From CBDEUK01 sp965250225 (GTDB lineage Bacteria; Pseudomonadota; Gammaproteobacteria; Eutrophobiales; Eutrophobiaceae), in contig CBDFNQ010000035.1 of the NCBI GenBank assembly GCA_965250225.1, forward strand, positions 62,001 to 126,000: a stretch of 64,000 nucleotides of DNA, written 5' to 3'. The position numbers were made by a program, and so were the translations under genes. Shown piece by piece: positions 27,524-36,326 of the stretch (position 1 is the stretch's first letter; the number at the start of each line of letters is the position of its first letter). The notes below the pieces were generated by a model. It was not told the origin of the DNA. It saw only the letters and a list, made by a program, of their open reading frames with translations, and made no database searches.

Positions 27524-27967
27524 CTATTTTGCTTTTCTTCTTCTTTTCTTTTTCTTGGGTTTATTCAGTACTCTATCAGCCGCCGCTATGGCTTTTCCGT
27601 ATGCTGAGAGACGACGTGAACTGATCCGTAAACCGGACAGTTCCTCAAAGTTAGCAGCTTTGATAATTCTGTTTTTAGCCGCGTCTTTTCTTACTGTCGC
27701 TAATTCTTTTTCAACTGCTTTTAATGCTTTTTTATTGGCAGCTATGGGATCTTTTTTAACTTTGGCACCAGCAGATTTTCGACGCTTGGCTAAAGTTGTC
27801 CTTTTTTTACTAAGTCGCTTGCTTTCAGAAGAAAGTTTTTTACCGATCCTGGTTGCATTAGCCAGAGCTTTTGCACCATTGGCATTCGCTTTTTCCAGAT
27901 TATCAAGAGATGATTCGATCACTTTGATCAGTGATGCATTTTTAACAAGTGCTTTTTTAGCAGCCAT
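27524..27967 (-). CDS. Lys/Arg/Ala-rich basic protein (histone H1-like composition)
   Basis: 147 residues, very rich in Lys, Arg and Ala and ending in the polybasic tail PKKKKRRRKAK. The central part has heptad-like helices and KKDPIAANKK. No signal peptide or enzyme motif. The composition suggests a nucleic-acid or nucleoid-binding protein. The family is not recognised with certainty; some bacterial H1-like/AlgP-like or phasin-like proteins look similar. GGAG lies about 10 nt before the ATG. It has its own terminator and is divergent from prpC, with a 329-bp AT-rich spacer in which I see no gene. Confidence 0.7.
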   Translation of the reverse strand: MAAKKALVKNASLIKVIESSLDNLEKANANGAKALANATRIGKKLSSESKRLSKKRTTLAKRRKSAGAKVKKDPIAANKKALKAVEKELATVRKDAAKNRIIKAANFEELSGLRISSRRLSAYGKAIAAADRVLNKPKKKKRRRKAK

Positions 27968-28296
27968 ATTTAAAAATCTCCAATTGTCAGTTATTTTGCT
28001 CGATATAGTTAAGATAATAATTTTTACACCGTAATTCTAGATTATTACAATGTAAAATCAACTTTATGTGATGTTTCTTTATTTTTTAATAAAATATCAT
28101 TGTATTTTTATTACTGATGAGTTTGTGAATAATTAAGTCTTAAGCTGATAATTCTCTGTATTATTTCCATAAACAGGGAACAGTAACAGATGTTGTCTCA
28201 CAGTATACCAGAACCATCGATATCATATCACGCTGTCTTCAGTTATGGATACTTGTTAAGCTTGAACAGTACTTTCTGAACTGAGATCAATATTAA

Positions 28297-29451
28297 ATGT
28301 TCGCAAAAGGAAATAACAAATCTAAAGCGAAAAAATCGGTTGCACTCAGCGGCACGATTGCTGGCAACACAGCGCTATGTACCGTTGGGCATACGGGAAA
28401 TGATCTGCATTATCGAGGATACGATATCCTCGACCTGGCTGAGGTTTGTGAATTTGAAGAGATCGCCTATCTGCTGGTGTATGGAAAGTTACCGACTCTT
28501 GAAGAATTGACAACCTACAAACAAAAATTGATTAGCTTAAGGTCAATTTCCGATCCCGTTAAAAAAATATTGGAACAATTACCGGCTAACGCACATCCTA
28601 TGGATGTATTGAGAACCGGCTGCTCTGCGTTTGGTGTGCTATTGCCGGAAGCCGACGATCATCATGCTGATGGAACAAAAGATATCGCTGATCATTTAAT
28701 AGCCAGTTTCGGTTCCATTTTGTTGTACTGGTATCATTTTGCTAACAGCGGTAAACGGATAGAAGTAGAAACAGACGATGACTCCATCGGTGGACATTTT
28801 CTACATTTATTACATGGAGAAACACCTAAAGATTCCTGGGTGCGGGCAATGCACACTTCACTAAATCTTTATGCAGAACATGAATTCAATGCCTCAACGT
28901 TTACTGCTCGGGTTATAGCTGGAACGGACTCAGATATGTATTCCTGTATTACCGGTGCGATTGGTGCCTTGCGTGGCCCGAAACATGGTGGAGCCAATGA
29001 AGTCGCCTATGAAATTCAAAGTCGTTATAGTTCTCCAGATGATGCCGAAATGGATATTCGCCAACGAGTTGCTAAAAAAGAAATCATCATTGGTTTTGGT
29101 CACCCTGTTTACACTATTAGTGACCCGCGCAATGTCGTTATTAAAAGAGTTGCCCGCCAACTCGGTGAAGAAGCGGATAATATGACTTTGTTTACAGTTG
29201 CAGAACGACTTGAGTCCGTGATGTTGGAAGTAAAAAAGATGTTCCCCAATCTGGATTGGTTTTCAGCAGTTTCATATCATCTCATGGGTGTCCCCTCAGC
29301 GATGTTTACACCTCTGTTTGTCATATCAAGAACCAGTGGTTGGGCAGCGCACATTATTGAACAACGTGAAGATGGGAAGATCATTCGTCCGAATGCGAAT
29401 TATACTGGCCCGGAAAACAGGTTTTTTATTCCTATTGATCAACGAAAATAA
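28297..29451 (+). CDS. prpC: 2-methylcitrate synthase / citrate synthase family
   Basis: 384-residue citrate-synthase fold. The catalytic His motifs are in RGPKHGGANEVAYE and GFGHPVYTISDPRN, with the short N-terminus typical of methylcitrate synthases rather than TCA GltA. Catalyses condensation of propionyl-CoA and oxaloacetate to 2-methylcitrate. The next gene is prpD, which supports the methylcitrate assignment. prpB and the acnD/prpF pair are not in the window. Confidence 0.88.
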   Translation: MFAKGNNKSKAKKSVALSGTIAGNTALCTVGHTGNDLHYRGYDILDLAEVCEFEEIAYLLVYGKLPTLEELTTYKQKLISLRSISDPVKKILEQLPANAHPMDVLRTGCSAFGVLLPEADDHHADGTKDIADHLIASFGSILLYWYHFANSGKRIEVETDDDSIGGHFLHLLHGETPKDSWVRAMHTSLNLYAEHEFNASTFTARVIAGTDSDMYSCITGAIGALRGPKHGGANEVAYEIQSRYSSPDDAEMDIRQRVAKKEIIIGFGHPVYTISDPRNVVIKRVARQLGEEADNMTLFTVAERLESVMLEVKKMFPNLDWFSAVSYHLMGVPSAMFTPLFVISRTSGWAAHIIEQREDGKIIRPNANYTGPENRFFIPIDQRK

Positions 29452-29496
29452 CATTATATAAATGAATACGAATAACATTTTAGGTTTTAAGATTTA

Positions 29497-30954
29497 ATGT
29501 CTGATACAGGAACAAAAGAGTCGAATCGTCCACAGCCGGACAAACTATTAACCGATATCGCTGATTATGTGGTCGATTATCAAGTGGACTCGGCAGAGGC
29601 GAGACAGACCGCCAGATATTGCTTAATGGATACATTGGGTTGTGGTTTATTGGCTCAGGAATTTCCCGCTTGTACCAAACTCCTGGGGCCAGTTGTACCT
29701 GGTGCTTCATTGAGGAATGGTGCACGAGTTCCTGGAACTTCTTATGAGCTCGAGCCGGTTCAGGCGGCTTTTAATATCGGCACTATGATCCGTTGGCTGG
29801 ACTTCAACGATACCTGGCTTGCAGCTGAATGGGGTCATCCATCGGATAATCTCGGGGCTATCCTGGCAATGGCCGATTATTTAAGTCGACAAAGTAGTGC
29901 GGCTGGTAAAGACCCATTGATCATGGCTGATGTTTTGACTGGCATGATTAAAGCGCATGAAATCCAGGGTGTGTTTGCTTTGGGAAACAGTTTTAATCGA
30001 GTCGGACTTGATCATGTTCTTCTGGTGCGTGTTGCCAGTACCGCTGTGGTCACGGGACTATTGGGTGGTGATAAAGAGGCCATTATTAATGCTGTTTCAA
30101 ATGCCTGGATCGATGGGGGAGCATTGCGAACTTATCGGCACGCGCCGAATACCGGTTCTAGAAAAAGCTGGGCAGCAGGAGACGCAACCAGTCGAGCTGT
30201 ACGTCTTGCCTTGATGACGATGCAGGGGGAAATGGGATATCCATCGGCCTTGTCAGCAAAGAAATGGGGCTTTCAGGACGTTTTATTCAAGGGGAAGTCG
30301 TTGGAATTTACACAAGGTTTTGGCTCTTATGTTATGGAAAATGTGTTATTCAAGATTTCATTCCCGGCTGAGTTTCATGCCCAGACAGCAGTAGAAGCTG
30401 CGATCACTTTGTATCCTGAAGTCAAAGACCGCTTTGATGATATTGAAAAGGTAGTTATTGAGACTCAGGAGGCCGGTATGAGGATTATTGATAAGACAGG
30501 GCCTCTATACAACCCGGCAGATCGTGACCATTGTCTTCAGTACATGGTTGCGATTCCCTTGCTAACAGGCAACCTCACTGCGGCATCTTATGAAGATGAC
30601 GTCGCATCTGATCTGAGAGTTGATAATCTCAGAGAAAAGATGGAAGTAATAGAAAATAAGCAGTTTAGTGTCGATTATCTGGATACAGAAAAGCGTTCCA
30701 TTGGTAATGCCGTACAGATCTTTTTCAAGGATGGGAGTTGTACTGATAATGTAGCTGTTGAATATCCTATCGGTCATCGCCGCCGCCGCGGAGAGGGGAT
30801 TCCAGTCCTGGAAGAGAAATTTAAGCACAATTTGGCACTGAAAATTTCTGGTGATAATCACGATAAGATAGTAGATCTGTGTCAGAACCAGGAAAAACTG
30901 GAATCCACAGCCGTGAATGAATTTATGGATTTGCTGGTTGTTGAAAATAATTGA
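29497..30954 (+). CDS. prpD: 2-methylcitrate dehydratase
   Basis: A 485-residue MmgE/PrpD family enzyme with segments LMDTLGCGLLA, WLDFNDTWLAAEWGHPSDNLG and GHRRRRGEGIPVLEEKF. Dehydrates 2-methylcitrate to 2-methyl-cis-aconitate in the methylcitrate cycle of propionyl-CoA disposal. It lies 46 bp after prpC on the same strand, so they are probably co-transcribed. No RNA-processing or regulator gene for the cycle is adjacent. Confidence 0.92.
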   Translation: MSDTGTKESNRPQPDKLLTDIADYVVDYQVDSAEARQTARYCLMDTLGCGLLAQEFPACTKLLGPVVPGASLRNGARVPGTSYELEPVQAAFNIGTMIRWLDFNDTWLAAEWGHPSDNLGAILAMADYLSRQSSAAGKDPLIMADVLTGMIKAHEIQGVFALGNSFNRVGLDHVLLVRVASTAVVTGLLGGDKEAIINAVSNAWIDGGALRTYRHAPNTGSRKSWAAGDATSRAVRLALMTMQGEMGYPSALSAKKWGFQDVLFKGKSLEFTQGFGSYVMENVLFKISFPAEFHAQTAVEAAITLYPEVKDRFDDIEKVVIETQEAGMRIIDKTGPLYNPADRDHCLQYMVAIPLLTGNLTAASYEDDVASDLRVDNLREKMEVIENKQFSVDYLDTEKRSIGNAVQIFFKDGSCTDNVAVEYPIGHRRRRGEGIPVLEEKFKHNLALKISGDNHDKIVDLCQNQEKLESTAVNEFMDLLVVENN

Positions 30955-31073
30955 TATTTAAGAGGGCACATGCTCGTTTTACAGTACAGATCTGGCGAGG
31001 TTTCCCTCATGTTTTGTCCGCTGTCCACAACAGCAGTTACTTGCTAAAATCAGCTCTGGTTTTATGGTGGTTC

Positions 31074-31170
31074 TTGTCTATCTCCTCGCAACGTGAAATT
31101 GTGAACCCCGCCAGGCCCGGAAGGGAGCAACGGTAACAGTGGATTCGAGTGCCGAGGTAAGGTGGGCATG
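31074..31170 (+). ncRNA. ffs: signal recognition particle 4.5S RNA
   Basis: The conserved SRP domain IV is present: GTGAACCCCGCCAGGCCCGG, then AAGGGAGCAACGGTAACAG, flanked by CCTCGCAACG and GTGCCGAGG, which pair. This binds Ffh and FtsY during co-translational membrane targeting. Position upstream of dnaX-ybaB-recR is the common gammaproteobacterial order. The core is certain; the ends are estimated. Confidence 0.9.
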
Positions 31171-31191
31171 GGCCGCCGCCCATTAATGAAC

Positions 31192-31339
31192 CTCTGAACA
31201 AGTCTATCCGTGACTTGCCAGAGGGCAAAAACTAACGCAGCAATCGCTCCGGGCGATTGCATTGCATACCCTCCATCCGTGGAGATAAATGTGATTTTTA
31301 GTTTTCTTACATTTTCAATAACGTGCTGTTATTGAAAAT
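31192..31339. repeat. dispersed triple-hairpin repeat, copy 2 (expanded)
   Basis: Carries the same CTGAACAAGTCTATCC block and the same 12-bp stem ATTTTCAATAAC/GTTATTGAAAAT as copy 1 at 11224-11320, but with loop GTGCT instead of TTATC. Its middle hairpin is split by an insert that itself folds (GCAATCGC/GCGATTGC and CTCCA/TGGAG). Confidence 0.85.
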
Positions 31340-31340
31340 G

Positions 31341-31411
31341 GTGGCACCTGACCTCCAAGGATGGAGGAAATGCAACAGGATTGTCTGGAACAATCCTTGC
31401 CCATGTGCCAC
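31341..31411. repeat. nested inverted repeat before dnaX
   Basis: Outer arms GTGGCAC (31341) and GTGCCAC (31405) enclose two inner hairpins, CCTCC/GGAGG and GGATTGT/ACAATCC. It abuts repeat copy 2, so the ffs-dnaX gap is almost entirely structured DNA with no gene. Confidence 0.6.
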
Positions 31412-31471
31412 GGGAAACACTTAAGTCAATTCAGAATTGAACAGAAACGAAGGAAATAAATTAGAAAAACC

Positions 31472-33100
31472 ATGAGTTATCAAGTCCTGGCACGCAAATG
31501 GCGCCCCCGTTTTTTTGATGAAATGGTTGGGCAAGAGCACGTTCTAAAAGCATTGATTAATGCACTGGATAACGATCGTCTGCATCATGCCTATCTTTTT
31601 ACCGGTACCCGTGGCGTTGGTAAAACGACGATAGCACGTGTTCTGGCAAAATGTTTGAATTGTGAACAGGGTGTCAGTTCCAAACCCTGTGGTGAGTGCA
31701 GTGCCTGTGTTTCAATTGATGAAGGACGTTTTGTTGATTTGATCGAAGTTGATGCCGCTTCGCGTGCCAAGGTTGATGAAACACGAGAATTGATGGACAA
31801 CGTTCAATACGCCCCCAGTGTTGGCAGATTTAAAGTCTATCTGATTGATGAAGTCCATATGTTCTCCAATCACAGTTTCAACGCCTTGTTGAAAACACTC
31901 GAAGAACCACCGCCACATGTTAAGTTTTTGCTTGCCACAACCGAATCAAAAAAAGTACCGGTTACCATTCTGTCACGTTGTTTGCAGTTCAACCTGAAAC
32001 ACATTAGTGCCGAACAAATTGAAAAACAGATAAAGCATATTCTTAAGAATGAAAAGGTTGAGTTCGATGATGCTGCATGTCGGCTAATTTCAAAATCAGC
32101 AAATGGTAGTCTGCGTGATGGATTAAGTCTGCTTGATCAAGCAATTGCCTATGGTGGTGGAAAACTTGAACAAGCTCAGGTTCAAACCATGCTGGGCACG
32201 ATCGATAGCGATGAACTTACGGGTTTACTCTCGGACTTGTTCAGTGGGAATGCGCAGGCTGTGCTGGAAAAGGTTGAATTACTCGCAGAGCATAACCCTG
32301 ATTTCGATCTGGTCATGAATGAAATGTTGAGTATGTTTCAACAAATTGCATTATTGCAAATCGTAACTGATGAAAATAACGAACTTTCAGAATTAGCCAG
32401 TCAAACAGATAAAGAACAGGTGCAGTTATTTTATCAAATCGCTTTAACAGGAAGACGTGATCTTGCCCTTGCTCCTGAACCAAGGATGGGTTTTGAAATG
32501 ACGTTAATTCGTATGTTGGCATTTCAGCCCCAGGAGAATTTGCCACCCGGTACCGTTGTTAAGAAAACAGCCCCAGCAAAAAACGATACACCATCTCATG
32601 CAAAAACTGAGAAAAAATTTACGACAACGTCTGAAACCATATCTGAAGCCACATCAACTCCAGATGTTAAAAATGTTAGTCATGAGTCTGTTACTGATAT
32701 TAAAACCTTACCCACGAATGACTGGGCCAGCATGATTGATGAATTATCATTGACGGGTTTGGTCAAAGAGTTAGCAGCCCATTGTGTTTTAAAAGAACAG
32801 GGTGCCAATAAAATTGAATTATTATTGTCTTCTGAACAGGAGCATTTGCTCAATACGAATCAAAAAAATCGTTTGCAAGAGGCAATTAAAAAACAGTTTG
32901 GTGACACAATGAAACTGCTTATTACTGTTCAGGACGCTGACACTGAAACGCCAGCGCAACATAGAAAACGACTGGATCAGGAACAACAATTGGCAGCGGA
33001 AAATTCCATTGCCGGTGATCCGAACATCAGTGCATTAAAGGAAGTCTTTGGCGCAACAGTGGATAATGATTCGATTCAACCGGTAAAAAACGTTAAGTAA
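31472..33100 (+). CDS. dnaX: DNA polymerase III gamma/tau subunit
   Basis: Clamp-loader ATPase. Walker A is GTRGVGKT, the zinc module is CLNCEQG..CGECSAC, Walker B/DEVH is in LIDEVHMFS and the sensor is SRCLQF. At 542 residues it is shorter than E. coli tau, mainly in the linker; a tau-type C-terminus follows (LTGLVKELAAHCVL). A possible -1 frameshift site at 32578 could yield a shorter gamma form of about 379 residues. First gene of dnaX-ybaB-recR. Confidence 0.95.
   Translation: MSYQVLARKWRPRFFDEMVGQEHVLKALINALDNDRLHHAYLFTGTRGVGKTTIARVLAKCLNCEQGVSSKPCGECSACVSIDEGRFVDLIEVDAASRAKVDETRELMDNVQYAPSVGRFKVYLIDEVHMFSNHSFNALLKTLEEPPPHVKFLLATTESKKVPVTILSRCLQFNLKHISAEQIEKQIKHILKNEKVEFDDAACRLISKSANGSLRDGLSLLDQAIAYGGGKLEQAQVQTMLGTIDSDELTGLLSDLFSGNAQAVLEKVELLAEHNPDFDLVMNEMLSMFQQIALLQIVTDENNELSELASQTDKEQVQLFYQIALTGRRDLALAPEPRMGFEMTLIRMLAFQPQENLPPGTVVKKTAPAKNDTPSHAKTEKKFTTTSETISEATSTPDVKNVSHESVTDIKTLPTNDWASMIDELSLTGLVKELAAHCVLKEQGANKIELLLSSEQEHLLNTNQKNRLQEAIKKQFGDTMKLLITVQDADTETPAQHRKRLDQEQQLAAENSIAGDPNISALKEVFGATVDNDSIQPVKNVK
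32578..32584 (+). promoter_or_regulatory. possible -1 ribosomal frameshift heptamer in dnaX
   Basis: The in-frame codons GCA AAA AAC form the slippery heptamer A AAA AAC. A -1 shift reaches TGA at 32608 after eight more codons, giving a ~379-residue product, the size expected for a gamma form. No clear downstream stem or upstream ribosome-like stimulator at the E. coli distance is visible. Confidence 0.35.
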
Positions 33101-33119
33101 ATAAATTGAGGTAATTTCT

Positions 33120-33443
33120 ATGAAAGGTGGATTAGGCAATATCATGAAGCAAGCGCAGAAAATGCAGGAGAATATGCAAAAGGCGCAAGCAGAGTTAGAG
33201 ACACTGGAAGTCACTGGTGAATCCGGTGCTGGTTTGGTGAAAGTTACCATGACAGGAAAACACGATGTGAAACGTGTTCAAATCGATCCAAACATCATTG
33301 GTGATGATCAGGAAGTACTTGAAGATTTGATTGCCGCTGCCGTTAACGATGCCAATCGTCGTGTAGAAAAACTGACTCAGGAAAAGATGTCTGCACTCAC
33401 TGGCGGTATGGAATTACCACCCGGTATGAATTTACCATTTTGA
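33120..33443 (+). CDS. ybaB: YbaB/EbfC nucleoid-associated protein
   Basis: A 107-residue DNA-binding protein. The N-terminal helix is KGGLGNIMKQAQKMQENMQKAQ and the C-terminus is MSALTGGMELPPGMNLPF, both standard for the family. It forms dimers that bind DNA. Conserved position between dnaX and recR. Confidence 0.96.
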   Translation: MKGGLGNIMKQAQKMQENMQKAQAELETLEVTGESGAGLVKVTMTGKHDVKRVQIDPNIIGDDQEVLEDLIAAAVNDANRRVEKLTQEKMSALTGGMELPPGMNLPF

Positions 33444-33506
33444 CTAAAATAGTTTTTATACTCAAGACAATAATAATTCATAGCTAATCATCCTCACCTC
33501 TGTTCT

Positions 33507-34103
33507 ATGATTGAAACACCCTTACTAACCGAATTGATTGAATCTCTCTGTTGCATGCCAGGGATAGGGCGTAAATCCGCTCAACGTATTGCTTATCATC
33601 TATTGCAACGTAATCGAAAAGGTGCAAAGTCTTTAGGAAGAATCCTTGACGAAGCCATGGATAATATTGGCCATTGCAAAACCTGTCGCACATTCAGTGA
33701 AAAAGATATTTGTGATTTTTGTTCCAGCCAGAGACGTGATAGAAGTTTGCTCTGTGTAGTGGAAAGCCCAGCCGATGTCTATGCCATCGAAGACGCACAT
33801 TATCGTGGATTGTATTTTGTACTAATGGGACATTTGTCACCGTTGGATGGTATTGGTCCAGATGATTTGGGCATGGATCAATTAAATGTGATATTAGCTA
33901 ATGCTGAAACTCAGGAAGTGATTTTAGCCACAGGCACAACAGTGGAAGGTGAGGCTACAGCACATTATATTAGTGAGATGGTGCGTAAACATCAGATCAA
34001 AGTCACTCGTATTGCTCATGGCATCCCAATGGGTGGTGAACTGGAATACCTCGACAGCAATACTTTATCTCATGCCTTAGCGGGTAGAAGAGAAGTAGAG
34101 TAA
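33507..34103 (+). CDS. recR: recombination protein RecR
   Basis: 198 residues, the usual length. Helix-hairpin-helix at the start (LPGIGRKSAQRIAYHLL pattern, here MPGIGRKSAQRIAYHLL), a zinc finger CKTC...CDFC near 58-73, then a Toprim domain (VVESPADVYAIE, LMGHLSPLDGIGP). Works with RecF/RecO to load RecA at gaps. Third gene of the dnaX operon. Confidence 0.97.
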   Translation: MIETPLLTELIESLCCMPGIGRKSAQRIAYHLLQRNRKGAKSLGRILDEAMDNIGHCKTCRTFSEKDICDFCSSQRRDRSLLCVVESPADVYAIEDAHYRGLYFVLMGHLSPLDGIGPDDLGMDQLNVILANAETQEVILATGTTVEGEATAHYISEMVRKHQIKVTRIAHGIPMGGELEYLDSNTLSHALAGRREVE

Positions 34104-34146
34104 TTCATCCTGTCGCCTTGCCGGATTCAATCGAAGACTAAAATGC

Positions 34147-34731
34147 TTACAAAACCTTCTCAAGCAAATATGTTTTTTCATACTTATTATCTGAATGAAC
34201 AACTTGCGTCTCATGTCGTTCACTCCATTTCCACCTCTGTACATCAAACAAGTCAATCATAGCCTGGATATCGCAATGAAACGGAGGGCCACCTTCCTGT
34301 TCTGTTTGCATGAACTGGGCAAATAATTTTCCCCCAGATCTTAACCAGCAATAGAGACATTTTTCGTAATCTACCCATTCATCAGGATGCAAAGCACATA
34401 AACTGGTTTGTTCGTAAATAGCATCAAAGGGCTTTTCGAGCTTCCATGTAAAAAAATCAGTTTTTATTAGCTCTGCTTTCAACTGCCTGGTTTTCAGTTC
34501 TTTCCTGAGATTTTCGATGGGCGTTGGTGCAATATCGATAGCGACGACATCAAAACCATTTTCAGCTAGTGCTAATACCTCATAACCATTGCCACAACCA
34601 GGAATTAATATGCGACAGGGTTTCAGTAATTTACTTTCAAACCAGTATAGTAAATTACCACTAACGGCCCCTCTGTCCCATCCGGTGTCTCCTAGTTGAT
34701 AACGGTTTTCCCATTTATTTATTGATTGCAT
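34147..34731 (-). CDS. TPMT-family SAM-dependent methyltransferase
   Basis: 194 residues. It has the thiopurine methyltransferase-like start WENRYQLGDTGWDRG, SAM motif I LIPGCGNGYEVLALAENGF and the acidic VVAIDIAP that follows. Bacterial members methylate thiols, tellurite, selenite or thiocyanate-like anions. The substrate is unknown here. It is convergent with recR, with 43 bp between the genes. Confidence 0.85.
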   Translation of the reverse strand: MQSINKWENRYQLGDTGWDRGAVSGNLLYWFESKLLKPCRILIPGCGNGYEVLALAENGFDVVAIDIAPTPIENLRKELKTRQLKAELIKTDFFTWKLEKPFDAIYEQTSLCALHPDEWVDYEKCLYCWLRSGGKLFAQFMQTEQEGGPPFHCDIQAMIDLFDVQRWKWSERHETQVVHSDNKYEKTYLLEKVL

Positions 34732-34784
34732 GAGCTGACGTACTAAATAATTATTTGTTTGTATTCTTGGCTATTCATATACAC

Positions 34785-34852
34785 AACGTTTAAGCTGTGC
34801 GGCGCAAACGAAGCGCAGCGTAGTTTGCGTCCGAACGAGCGCCTTATAGCCG
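34785..34852. repeat. imperfect palindrome between the methyltransferase gene and the DUF2130/OLD pair
   Basis: Central stem GGCGCAAAC (34801) with GTTTGCGTC (34823), one G-T pair, around a 13-nt loop, flanked by ACAACGTTTAAGC and GAGCGCCTTATAGC. It resembles a cassette recombination site in look, but canonical attC core boxes are not present. Confidence 0.4.
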
Positions 34853-34882
34853 TCACCTTGATTATTAGTGCTAGAGTGCAAC

Positions 34883-36292
34883 TCATACAGAATCGGAACT
34901 ATCATCGTTATTGAGTTCGGCAAATTTAGCTGCCATTGTGGGATTCTTTTTGGTTAATTTCTTGACGGTTAGGTCGTCGGCTTTATTGTTGGCAAGACGA
35001 AGATTGTTTTCAGAACCAAGAAGCGCATCCTTGGTCTTCTGAAGATGGTCAATGGTATTGTCGATCTCCTTGATAGCTGTTTTAAATTTCTTCGATGCTA
35101 GTTCATAGTTCCGAGCGAAACCTGTCCTAAACGCATCCAGCTCATCCTCAAAGTTCGTGATATCAACATTCTGTGCTTTCACTATAGCGAGTTCAGTTTT
35201 GTATTTCAGTGAGTTCTGGGCTGCGTTTCGTAGCAATGTAATTATCGGAATAAAGAATTGTGGTCTGATAACATACATCTTTTGATAGCGGTGCGACACA
35301 TCGACAATGCCTGAGTTGTAAAGCTCACTATCAGGTTCAAGGAGAGATACGAGAATAGCGTATTCACACTGCTTTTGATTGCGGTCCTTGTCGAGTTCTT
35401 TAAAAAATTCTTCGTTTTTCTTCTTAGTTGCTGTTTCATCAGTCTCGTTCTTCATCTCGAACATAATCGACACGCACTCTGTACCCGACTCATCTGAGTC
35501 GCGAAAGATGTAGTCGCCCTTGCTACCAGATTTTGCGTCGTTATCTTTTTCAAAATATGCTTGGGGAAACGCAGTTGCGCGAATACGGTTGAACTCGGTT
35601 TCGCAGTGTTGTTCGAGAGTTTCGCCAACCATCTTGGTTGACAGGCGGGCCTTCATATCTCGGAGACGTTCAATCTCGTTATCACGATCCTTAATCCGTG
35701 TCTCGTACTTATCTTTGAGTGCCGTCTCAGCGAGCTGTTTCTCAAGCGTAGTTCGCTCAAGATCACTCTTCAGCTGATCGTGACTCTTCTCAGCTTCATT
35801 GACGGCCTCGGTGATTGCATGCTTCTGCTCAATCTCGTTTGTGCTGAGCTTTGCCTTGAGTTCTTGAATCTCTGCATCTTTTATAGCAGAGGTCTCTTGA
35901 AGCTGATTTGAGTGATTTGCCTTAGCTAGCTCCGAAGTAGATTCGCTGTCTTGCTTGGCCTGCTTTAATTCATTGGCGAGTTCGTCGCGTTCCTTTTCAA
36001 CGACTTTTAGAGCCTCGGTCACAGCAAGTTGCTGCGAGACCTCACCAGCGTCTAGTTTTGCCTTCAACCCTTGTATTTCAGTATCCTTGACTACTGCTGC
36101 CTTCTGCATTTCGCTGCTGACTTTTCCCTTGGCGAGCTCAATAGCATTTACCTTATCTGTTTAGGCCAACTCAAGCCTCTCGTGCAATTGCTCGTCAAAT
36201 TCACTATTGCGAACTTGTTTTAGAATGTCTGCGTACCCGGCTTCATCAATTTTGAATGCTTTCTGACAATGCGGACAGATGATTTCGTGCAT
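34883..36292 (-). pseudogene. DUF2130 coiled-coil protein with an in-frame TAA
   Basis: Full-length reading from ATG 36292 gives the typical DUF2130 start MHEIICPHCQKAFKIDEAGY with a CPHC zinc knuckle. A TAA follows at 36161-36163 (codon 44), in the same frame as the remaining 408-residue frame from ATG 36109. The body has a long coiled coil with repeated ELKAKLD/TEA units, then the DUF2130 core (GDYIFRDSDESGTECVSIMFEMKNE). Nothing else is damaged, so it is either a recent nonsense mutation or translation restarts at 36109, losing the zinc knuckle. It lies 35 bp after the OLD-family gene on the same strand, suggesting a two-gene unit. Confidence 0.85.
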
Positions 36293-36326
36293 GATTATTT
36301 ATCCTCTATTTTCGTGCTTTTGTTCA

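Noticed and set aside
27555..28034. 159-codon plus-strand frame opposite the Lys-rich protein gene
   Set aside because: The minus-strand frame has a ribosome site and its own terminator. The plus frame is a by-product of the Lys codons read in reverse.
34785..34852. Integron attC site
   Set aside because: The palindrome looks similar, but the RYYYAAC and GTTRRRY core boxes are not found at its ends.
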